DNA from: Chamaesiphon sp.
GTDB lineage: Bacteria; Cyanobacteriota; Cyanobacteriia; Cyanobacteriales; Chamaesiphonaceae
DNA: 14,977 nt
Direction: 5' to 3'
Assembly (NCBI GenBank): GCA_020059425.1
Contig: JAGVCD010000430.1
Coordinates: 1-14,977, forward strand
Positions within the stretch are counted from its first letter, which is position 1. Each line of letters starts with the position of its first letter. The notes beneath the pieces are model-generated. The model saw only the letters and a list, made by a program, of their open reading frames with translations, was not told the origin of the DNA and made no database searches. The position numbers and the translations under genes are program-made. Shown in pieces: positions 1 to 5,782 of the stretch.

Positions 1-114
1 GGCTTGTTATGGCTTTACCAACGACATTCCATAACTTCTATAAATAGATAAGTTTCTTTGCCCATCATAATGAGCAATAGCTATAATTTTCGTCAACTAG
101 CTACCATTAGAACA

Positions 115-969
115 TTATCCAAGCCTTTGTAACTTATTAGAGACGATCACCGCAGATGATACGTTGCTACTTCGATGAAAATCAAAGCTATGGCGATTCT
201 GAAATAAGATGAACGCAGCTACTGATAGCAGAAAATAGCCAAAGCCTTTCTGCAACTGTCGAGGAGAAACAAATTGAGATAAATAGCTACCTAGCAGGGT
301 TCCCAGCGCTGCCGCGAAGGTAAAAGATACCGTAATTTGCCAATCGATCGTCACCTGTCCTATATAACCAATCAGACCAGCCAGCGAATTGAAAGCAATA
401 ATTAGTAGGGAGGTACCGATCGCCTCAGTCATAGGCATTTTACCTAACAACACCAGCGCTGGGATGATCGCAAATCCGCCGCCCACTCCCACCAATCCGG
501 TGAGCATTCCCACTCCGATACCCTCTGTGAGCAACCACAGCCAACAATATCTACAGAGGGGCTGGGGATAGAGCACTAAATCTGAATCTTGCAAGTGGGG
601 CGAGGCGCTGGCTCTCCGAATCATGAATCCAGCCGCTAGCAACATTACTATGGCAAACAGCAGCATTTGCAAAGTGCCAGTCACAAACGGCAATCCAGAG
701 ATCTTCGCACCTAAAAAAGCTCCGACCATAGTCGCCGAGCCAAATAGCGCCGCTGTTTGGACATTTATATGGCCCCGTCGCCAGTGGGGAATGGCACCCA
801 GCAAGCTGACCACGCCCACAATCGCCAAAGTCATCGCAATGGCCGGTTTGGTGGGAATATGCATGAAGTAAACTAAAATTGGTAGAGCCAGCACTGAACC
901 GCCGCCCCCTAACAACCCAAGACTGACGCCGATCGCCACAGCTAACAAATGTCCAATCAGCCAAGTCAT
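115..969 (-). CDS. TauE/SafE (TSUP) family membrane permease, copy 1
   Basis: This is an integral inner-membrane protein of 284 residues, close to the usual size of the sulfite exporter TauE/SafE family, which exports small sulfur anions or organosulfonates. Two homologous halves are visible. The first half carries GLLGGGGSVLALP near residues 18-30 and the second carries GLVGVGGGFAIIP near residues 158-170. These Gly-rich loop-helix signatures typify the family, and about eight hydrophobic segments can be drawn. The ATG overlaps the stop of the upstream rhodanese gene (ATGA, 966-969) and is preceded by GAGGT at a good distance, which supports this start and translational coupling. As third gene after a persulfide dioxygenase and a rhodanese, it plausibly exports the sulfite or thiosulfate they produce. 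That substrate is inferred from context. A second, divergent TauE lies at 2680-3411. Confidence 0.92.
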   Translation of the reverse strand: MTWLIGHLLAVAIGVSLGLLGGGGSVLALPILVYFMHIPTKPAIAMTLAIVGVVSLLGAIPHWRRGHINVQTAALFGSATMVGAFLGAKISGLPFVTGTLQMLLFAIVMLLAAGFMIRRASASPHLQDSDLVLYPQPLCRYCWLWLLTEGIGVGMLTGLVGVGGGFAIIPALVLLGKMPMTEAIGTSLLIIAFNSLAGLIGYIGQVTIDWQITVSFTFAAALGTLLGSYLSQFVSPRQLQKGFGYFLLSVAAFILFQNRHSFDFHRSSNVSSAVIVSNKLQRLG

Positions 970-1520
970 GAGCTAACACCTCGCTGATTGTAAGGAAGCT
1001 TAGCCAACAGCAAACCCAACGCACAGGTATTGGTAACACCGGCAAAGACTAATCCACAACCGACAAAGCCGCTGAGTAGCAAAAACCAAGGCGAGACCAA
1101 AGCTCCCAAAGTGGTACCGATCACCACCAGAGAACCAGCAACTATTTGGATTTGTCGGAACAGGCTAATGGGAGCATTGGCATTTTTCTGGGTAGGATAT
1201 CCAGCTTTTTTCCAAGCCCCTAAACCGCCATCTAAGTGGCCAATATCAGTAAATTCAGCAATTGTTAACTGCTGGAGCGCTTGAGCTGAGCGTCTACCTG
1301 ATTGGCAATAAATGATGATCGGTCGATCGGTCAAATGCCGAAGCTGCTCTGGCTCTAGGCTAGATAATGGAGACAGCACAGCCCCCGCAATCCGCTCAGT
1401 CTGATACTCATGGGGTTCTCGGACATCAATCAGATGGATTGATTTTTGGTCATGCCAATTTTTGAGGGTCGCTGGAGCGATATGTGCTATGGCACCGTTA
1501 ACAGTGGTAAATTTAGCCAA
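966..1520 (-). CDS. Rhodanese domain protein with YgaP-like membrane tail (sulfurtransferase)
   Basis: The N-terminal 110 or so residues form a single rhodanese domain. It contains LIDVREPHEY, the active-site loop CQSGRR with the catalytic cysteine at residue 72, and a conserved LDGGLGAW end. Rhodaneses carry a persulfide on this cysteine and pass sulfane sulfur between thiols, sulfite and cyanide. The C-terminal 60 residues contain two hydrophobic helices and match the YgaP-like/DUF2892 membrane domain (AGVTNTCALGLLLAKLPYN), so the enzyme is probably anchored at the inner membrane. The frame stays open to another TTG at 1544 that overlaps the upstream stop. I chose the TTG at 1520 because AGGAG lies 8 bases before it, whereas 1544 has no such site. 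The gene sits between the persulfide dioxygenase and TauE genes, fitting conversion of dioxygenase-made sulfite plus persulfide to thiosulfate (inferred). Confidence 0.88.
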   Translation of the reverse strand: MAKFTTVNGAIAHIAPATLKNWHDQKSIHLIDVREPHEYQTERIAGAVLSPLSSLEPEQLRHLTDRPIIIYCQSGRRSAQALQQLTIAEFTDIGHLDGGLGAWKKAGYPTQKNANAPISLFRQIQIVAGSLVVIGTTLGALVSPWFLLLSGFVGCGLVFAGVTNTCALGLLLAKLPYNQRGVSS

Positions 1521-1540
1521 AATTTTTACTCCTAATTTTT

Positions 1541-2239
1541 TCAAGCTGCGGACAGATTGCCACAGTGTTCATTGGCCGGTACAGCCTCCATCATCCGCTG
1601 GGGATCGGGCAGGTTGAGGTTAGTCATCAATTCGATGAAATTTTCTCGACTGCGTCCCACAAAGCGAAGATTGCAGCGCTGTTCTTCGGCAATGCTAGAA
1701 GCAGTCAACCCATGGTAGTCATGACCGGGATAGACCAATGTAGTAGGTGGTAGACTAAACAGCTTTTGAGTAACCACATCATAAAGTTGACCGGGATTGC
1801 CACCTTGGAAATCTGTGCGACCACAGCCCCTAATGAGTAAGGCATCGCCGGTCAAAAGATGAGTACCATCGACCAAATAAGCCATGTAGCTATCGGTATG
1901 TCCCGGTGTAGCGATTGCTTGAATCTCAGTACTGCCTAGATGAAGTATTTCACCATCCTGAATGAATCGATCAGCACAGACTGCCTGAGCTTTAGCAGGT
2001 ACAACACTCTGACAGCCGGTTAGCTCTCGCAGTTGGGCGGTGCCGGTAATGTGATCGGCGTGGATATGAGTTTCTAAACAGTATTGTAGGGTCAAATTCA
2101 GTTCCGCCAACAGTTGGCGGTCTCTGGCAACTTGCTCTAACACAGGATCGACTAAGACAGCAGAATTAGTCTGAAGATCAGCAATGATGTAGCTGTAGGT
2201 GCTGGTTTCAGAGTCAAACAGTTGGCGGAAAAACATCAT
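1541..2239 (-). CDS. Persulfide dioxygenase-like metallo-beta-lactamase (ETHE1/Blh type)
   Basis: This 232-residue MBL-fold enzyme has the metal-binding signature THIHADH (His58, His60, Asp62, His63), with His114 in ATPGHT, Asp132 in LTGDALLIRGCGRTDF and His173 in YPGHDYHG. The segment GCGRTDFQGG and the overall length match ETHE1-type persulfide dioxygenases. Those use mononuclear Fe(II) and O2 to turn glutathione persulfide into sulfite and glutathione. Glyoxalase II is the main alternative, but the CGRTDFQ segment and the rhodanese and ArsR neighbours favour persulfide oxidation. The gene starts with two consecutive ATG codons, and AAGG lies 7 bases before the first. It is first in an operon with the rhodanese and TauE genes. 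It diverges from an ArsR regulator across an operator-promoter region and is probably repressed by it until sulfide or persulfide appears. Confidence 0.93.
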   Translation of the reverse strand: MMFFRQLFDSETSTYSYIIADLQTNSAVLVDPVLEQVARDRQLLAELNLTLQYCLETHIHADHITGTAQLRELTGCQSVVPAKAQAVCADRFIQDGEILHLGSTEIQAIATPGHTDSYMAYLVDGTHLLTGDALLIRGCGRTDFQGGNPGQLYDVVTQKLFSLPPTTLVYPGHDYHGLTASSIAEEQRCNLRFVGRSRENFIELMTNLNLPDPQRMMEAVPANEHCGNLSAA

Positions 2240-2277
2240 GGGTTTACCTTTGAGTGGTGATTTTCTTTCCCTTTAGT

Positions 2278-2311
2278 TTGATTATATCACTATATAGTAA
2301 TATAATGTCAA
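2278..2311. promoter_or_regulatory. Divergent overlapping promoters with a 26-bp palindromic operator
   Basis: A near-perfect palindrome spans 2281-2306. The outer arms are ATTATAT and ATATAAT, the core ACTATATAGT is itself self-complementary, and only the pair 2288/2299 does not match. The plus strand shows -35 TTGATT (2278-2283), a 17-bp spacer and -10 TATAAT (2301-2306) facing the ArsR gene. The minus strand shows TTGACA (2311-2306) and TATAAT (2286-2281) with a 19-bp spacer facing the dioxygenase operon. A repressor dimer bound here would cover both promoters. AT-rich palindromes at such positions are typical of BigR/SqrR-type ArsR repressors. The assignment to this regulator is inferred. 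Confidence 0.75.
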
Positions 2312-2339
2312 GTAAGATTTATCAACCAAGTTACCATCA

Positions 2340-2687
2340 ATGGACATTAACCCTAAGGCGCTCGCTGCCGTGGCTAATTACTTCAAAGTGCTGTCAGAAG
2401 TTACTCGCTTGCAAGTTCTGTGCTGCCTCAAGCCAGGAGCCAAAAATGTGACAGAAATTATTGAGCTGACTGGCTTGGGGCAAGCTAATGTATCTAAGCA
2501 CCTCAAGATTCTGACTCAGGCGGGGCTGATCAAGCGATCGCCCCAAGGTGTGAGTGTGTTCTATGAAATTGCCGACCCGCTAATTTTTAATATGTGCGAG
2601 CTGGTCTGTGAGCAGCTAGCCGAGCAGCTAGAGGAACAGTCTCAGCAAATCAATTCACTGCGTCAAGGTGGCTTATCCATCAGCTAG
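2340..2687 (+). CDS. ArsR-family winged-helix repressor, probably sulfide/persulfide-responsive (BigR/SqrR-like)
   Basis: This is a 115-residue winged-helix dimeric repressor. The helix-turn-helix lies near residues 36-60 (NVTEIIELTGLGQANVSKHL), followed by the wing with SVFYEIADP. The arsenic motif ELCVCDL and the alpha-5 His/Asp zinc site of SmtB types are not seen, so a metal role is less likely. Four cysteines are present: Cys28 and Cys29 in the helix before the HTH, and Cys86 and Cys90 in the last helix. BigR and SqrR sense persulfides with one cysteine in each of these two regions, so these are the candidate sensor thiols. The divergent partner is a persulfide dioxygenase gene. No clear Shine-Dalgarno precedes the ATG. 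The 3' end overlaps the convergent TauE gene by 8 bases. Confidence 0.9.
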   Translation: MDINPKALAAVANYFKVLSEVTRLQVLCCLKPGAKNVTEIIELTGLGQANVSKHLKILTQAGLIKRSPQGVSVFYEIADPLIFNMCELVCEQLAEQLEEQSQQINSLRQGGLSIS

Positions 2688-3411
2688 AAATTAGTTTTAC
2701 CCCAGCAATGATCAGAACGATCGCTAACAAGTATTTAATGACCGGTGGCGAAAATTGCCGACTGCCTAGGTAAGACCCGATCGCCCCACCAGCCAAGACA
2801 GCGCAGGATAAAGGTAAGGCTATCGTAGGCAAATTTTTGGTACTGCTAAAATTACCGAGCAGACCAGCGATTGAGTTCACTAGAATAAACATCGCCGACA
2901 CAGCAGCAGTATTTTTGACATTAGCCCAGCCGCCAAAAATCATAATGGGCGTAAGGAAAATACCGCCACCAGTACCCGTTAGGCCAGAAAGAAAACCGAT
3001 CACTCCACCGGTAAGGACGGCGATCAAGCGGCTCGGTGGCTGAGGATTCTTCTCGGGTAATAGCCGCAAAAGCAACCGACTAGACGAATACAGCAGCACC
3101 AATCCCAACAAAATCTTGAAAATACTACTGGGTAAGTTAATATAACCACCCAGAAAAGACATGGGTACCGATAGTAATACTAGAGGCCAGAACAGCGACC
3201 AAGAAAAGTAGCCAGACCGCCAGAACTGCCAGCTAGTTAAGCTAGCCACTAAGATATTTAAGAGCAAAGAAGTAGGTTTAACAACTGGAGTAGCTAATCC
3301 TAGTAATGTCATTACCGCAATGTATCCAGAAGCACCAGCATGACCGACAGTAGAGTACAGCAACGCAACTAAGAATACTGCAATTGTTAGAAAAGATGAG
3401 TTTTCTGGCAT
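2680..3411 (-). CDS. TauE/SafE (TSUP) family membrane permease, copy 2
   Basis: This integral membrane protein of about 243 residues has the two-half architecture of the TauE/SafE family. The first half has GHAGASGYIAVMTLLG and the second has GFLSGLTGTGGGIFLTP, with about seven or eight hydrophobic helices. It differs clearly from copy 1 at 115-969, so it is not a recent duplicate. It is the last gene of the MerR-MauE-MFS operon and begins 8 bases after the MFS stop. The frame opens with TTG (3414) directly followed by ATG (3411). I take the ATG. No strong ribosome binding site is visible, so translation may be coupled to the MFS gene. The substrate is unknown. Its place after metal genes suggests export of a sulfur compound or thiol linked to metal stress, which is inferred only. 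Its 3' end overlaps the convergent ArsR gene by 8 bases. Confidence 0.9.
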   Translation of the reverse strand: MPENSSFLTIAVFLVALLYSTVGHAGASGYIAVMTLLGLATPVVKPTSLLLNILVASLTSWQFWRSGYFSWSLFWPLVLLSVPMSFLGGYINLPSSIFKILLGLVLLYSSSRLLLRLLPEKNPQPPSRLIAVLTGGVIGFLSGLTGTGGGIFLTPIMIFGGWANVKNTAAVSAMFILVNSIAGLLGNFSSTKNLPTIALPLSCAVLAGGAIGSYLGSRQFSPPVIKYLLAIVLIIAGVKLISS

Positions 3412-3419
3412 CAAAATAG

Positions 3420-4790
3420 TTAACTGTGTGTATGAATAATATCGCTATAGTTATGGATATGGCTAACTTGCTTGTGACAGTGGGAATGTTGGTGTTCGAG
3501 ATCGTTGATAGCCCGTAGGTGATGTTCGTGCTGATGGTCATGAGTGTGGCTGTGAACATGCCAAGATTCTGAGTGAGTATGGACGAATCGATCAGGTCGT
3601 AAAGCCCACTGGACGATCACTAGCATTATCAATCCCACCATGCCTCCATAGCCAAAACTCTGTTCGGGATAGACCTTTCCCAGCCAACCAGCCACAGGAT
3701 AGGCTCCAGCCCACCACAAATGACTCCAGGCAAAATGTGCTCCGTAGACTCTGCCTTGTAAATGGCTGGGAGTTCGATCGGCAATGAGAGTCTGCATTGG
3801 CAGATTGATCAGGCTCTGACCAAATCCAGCGCCAAACCACAGCAAGATTAATCCGATTAATCCAACATAACCAGCAGGTATTAGCGCCATAGAAATTAAT
3901 AGCCCACCACCCAGCAGCGTAGCAGGCTTAGATCGATACTGTGGCCAAGTACCGATGACCAGCGATCCCACCGTTGCCCCCAAGCCAAAGGCCATCATTA
4001 CCCAGCCATACTGGATGGCCGTTTGCCCCAAATGACCTTGCACGTAACCCACGGTGTTAACCAAAATCTGGGCACCAGCGATCGCCCCCACTAGCTGTAA
4101 CCCTAAACCATATCGAATCGGTGCATCCGCCCAGAGGCTGACTGTCCCGGTCTGTAAATCCATCCCAATTCGTCCTACTGCTACTGATTTGTCGCTAGCG
4201 GCAGTAGAGCGCAAACTCACCGGCAGGCTACCAATCAAGCAGGCCGCCATCAAAAAGCTCAAACCATCCCAGAAAAACAGCTCCCGCGCCCCCACGAATA
4301 GCGCCAAAGCACCAGCAATGCCGGGGCCAAACACTCCCAGAAGCTGGTTGGTAGCCGTTGCCAGAGCGATCGCTTGGGTTCGTTCGGCTTCACTAGTTAC
4401 TAGCGGAATCGTAGCTTGATAGGCCGGAGTGAAAAAAGCATTGAAAATATTTAACCCCAGTACCAAGGTATAAATCTGCCAGACAGCGCTGACAAAAGGT
4501 AGTAAACAAACTAGCGATAGTCTACCGAGTTGACTGATAACGAGCAGCCATTTTCGATCAACTCGGTCAGCAACTACGCCAGCCAAAGGAGCCAGCAGCA
4601 CAAAGGCTGTAACGCGCAGGGTTAAGGCTCCAGCCAAAATCATTGGAGCATCTTTGCCCGCCAGCTCAAAGGCCAACAAAGCTAGCCCCAGCCAAGTCAG
4701 AGCATCGCCCAGCAAGCTGACGGACTGGGCGGCATAGAGCTGTCGAAAAATTGGATTCCTCAAGCCAGCAAAAAAATTGTTTTTCTCCAT
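3420..4790 (-). CDS. MFS exporter with a His-rich C-terminal metal-binding tail (NrsD/NreB-like)
   Basis: The first roughly 395 residues form a 12-helix major facilitator of the EntS/drug-exporter type. It has the loop motif GVVADRVDRKW at residues 71-81 and GDALTWLG in helix 1. The last 59 residues (398-456) contain 18 histidines in HTHS, HVHSHTHDHQHEHH, HQHSHCH and HIH clusters and one cysteine. NreB of Achromobacter and NrsD of Synechocystis, both nickel exporters of this superfamily, carry comparable His-rich C-termini, so efflux of Ni(II), or Co/Zn, from the cytoplasm is the likely role. The specificity is inferred. The gene follows the MauE-like gene after only 3 bases and precedes a TauE gene, so it belongs to the MerR-led operon. 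The tail should face the cytoplasm and may gather metal for export or tune transport. Confidence 0.9.
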   Translation of the reverse strand: MEKNNFFAGLRNPIFRQLYAAQSVSLLGDALTWLGLALLAFELAGKDAPMILAGALTLRVTAFVLLAPLAGVVADRVDRKWLLVISQLGRLSLVCLLPFVSAVWQIYTLVLGLNIFNAFFTPAYQATIPLVTSEAERTQAIALATATNQLLGVFGPGIAGALALFVGARELFFWDGLSFLMAACLIGSLPVSLRSTAASDKSVAVGRIGMDLQTGTVSLWADAPIRYGLGLQLVGAIAGAQILVNTVGYVQGHLGQTAIQYGWVMMAFGLGATVGSLVIGTWPQYRSKPATLLGGGLLISMALIPAGYVGLIGLILLWFGAGFGQSLINLPMQTLIADRTPSHLQGRVYGAHFAWSHLWWAGAYPVAGWLGKVYPEQSFGYGGMVGLIMLVIVQWALRPDRFVHTHSESWHVHSHTHDHQHEHHLRAINDLEHQHSHCHKQVSHIHNYSDIIHTHS

Positions 4791-4793
4791 TCC

Positions 4794-5285
4794 CTAACTT
4801 CCAGCGATGGATTTTAACAACATTGCACCCATAACAACCATCATTGTATTTTCTAGCATACTAATTACCCCCAGTGGAGCCTTGGAGTTGCCGCCCAAGC
4901 AAGCACAGTGCAAAGATTTTCGATCGACATAGACCGCTTTCAATACGGAGACAACACCACTCAACCCCACCAACAAAGCACCCGCCCCTGTAAGCACCGG
5001 CGCTATTCCTGACAGCAATCCTAGACCGATCGATAGCTCTAAGAATGGGTAGACTTTACCATAGAGCTTGCAGCGCTTAGTCACCAAATCGTATTTACGA
5101 AAGCTGCTAGCAAATTCTTCAATATCCATCAGCTTTAAAGTCGCCAACATGCACAGCGAAAAGCCCATAAAGCCATTCCAGCTAGAGCTAGTAGCGATCG
5201 CCACCAAAGCAGCAGTACCAAAAACAGCGCCAATTGGTCGGTAGGAGTACTGAGCTTTTGGGGCTTGCCAAGAATTAGGGTTCAT
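4794..5285 (-). CDS. MauE/DoxX-like redox-associated membrane protein
   Basis: This 163-residue membrane protein has about four hydrophobic helices, roughly residues 15-33, 36-52, 80-119 (two helices) and 141-160. It resembles the MauE/DoxX family, whose members are thought to help disulfide formation or electron transfer at the membrane. Typical for MauE relatives is a short Cys-x-Cys loop, here HCAC at residues 126-129 before the last helix. Cys72, in KRCKLYG, is another candidate. Between a MerR regulator and a metal exporter, the cysteines could bind metal or keep thiols in a given redox state. That role is inferred. AGGTGA lies about 6 bases before the ATG, supporting this start. The gene follows MerR after 18 bases and is 3 bases from the MFS gene. 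Confidence 0.82.
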   Translation of the reverse strand: MNPNSWQAPKAQYSYRPIGAVFGTAALVAIATSSSWNGFMGFSLCMLATLKLMDIEEFASSFRKYDLVTKRCKLYGKVYPFLELSIGLGLLSGIAPVLTGAGALLVGLSGVVSVLKAVYVDRKSLHCACLGGNSKAPLGVISMLENTMMVVMGAMLLKSIAGS

Positions 5286-5303
5286 TAAAATTCACCTGTG
5301 AGT

Positions 5304-5717
5304 TTAAACATGAAGATTTGGACAAATTTCGCCCGACTCAACCGTTGGGGAAGCTGACCAGTCCTGCAAAATACTGGTTAACTCTTGGCGCAAGACAGTC
5401 AACTCAGCAATTTGTTGATCGATCTTGCTCACCTGCTGCTTTAGCTTAATTTGAATATCTACACAGGGTAAATCGCCACCATCGTAAACAGACAAAGAAA
5501 GCTTGATCTCTTGCAGACTCAGCCCCAACGACTGTAACCGTCTGATGAATAGCAAGCGATTGACCACAGATCGATCAAAGAGGCGAAAGTGTCCTTCTGT
5601 ACGGCTTACAGCCCTCACTAACCCCAGTTCTTCATAGTAGCGAATAGTCTTGATGGGCACGCTACTACGAGCCGCAAGCTCACCAATTTTGAAAAGCTCT
5701 TGTGTAGCTGTCAGCAT
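5304..5717 (-). CDS. MerR-family metal-responsive transcriptional activator (ZntR/PbrR-like)
   Basis: This is a 137-residue MerR-type dimer. An N-terminal winged helix-turn-helix (FKIGELAARSSVPIKTIRYYEELGL, in two parts at residues 9-33) is followed by FRLFDRS and a long antiparallel coiled coil near 85-120. Cys85 lies at the start of the dimerisation helix, and Cys132 with His136 lies in a short C-terminal loop (ICPNLHV). In ZntR- and PbrR-type sensors, equivalent cysteines bind divalent metal across the dimer. Zn, Cd, Pb, Co or Ni is more likely than oxidative signals, but the metal cannot be read. The frame is open further upstream to 5849, within the kinase gene. I start at the ATG at 5717 because GAGGG lies 6 bases before it and the MerR domain begins right after. 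It heads the MauE-MFS-TauE operon and probably autoregulates from the promoter before it. Confidence 0.9.
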   Translation of the reverse strand: MLTATQELFKIGELAARSSVPIKTIRYYEELGLVRAVSRTEGHFRLFDRSVVNRLLFIRRLQSLGLSLQEIKLSLSVYDGGDLPCVDIQIKLKQQVSKIDQQIAELTVLRQELTSILQDWSASPTVESGEICPNLHV

Positions 5718-5750
5718 GAATCCCTCGTCAGTTACCTCAAATTTAGGCTT

Positions 5751-5782
5751 ATTATAAATTCTCCTCTTCACTGGAGAGTCAA
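5751..5782 (-). promoter_or_regulatory. MerR-type promoter with 20-bp spacer and dyad operator
   Basis: On the minus strand, -35 TTGACT (5782-5777) and -10 TATAAT (5756-5751) are separated by 20 bp, longer than the normal 17 and typical of MerR-activated promoters. Between them lies a 22-bp dyad with arms ACTCTCC (5779-5773) and GGAGAAT (5764-5758), six of seven positions pairing, around an 8-base centre. The -35 overlaps the stop codon of the kinase gene. Metal-bound MerR should twist this spacer to activate the merR-mauE-MFS-tauE operon. Direct binding is inferred. Confidence 0.75.

Noticed and set aside
78..103. Two TAGCTA copies after the first TauE gene as a terminator
   Set aside because: The stem would be only 6 bp with a 14-base loop and no clear T-run; too weak to call.
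551..1045. A 164-codon minus-strand open frame overlapping the TauE and rhodanese genes
   Set aside because: Its translation is Cys/Trp-rich without domain features, and it lies in another frame of two well-supported genes.
4054..4419. A 121-codon plus-strand open frame opposite the MFS gene
   Set aside because: It is antisense to a clear transporter, rich in Pro/Ala/Lys/Ser, and has no recognisable domain; GC-rich complementary codons explain it.
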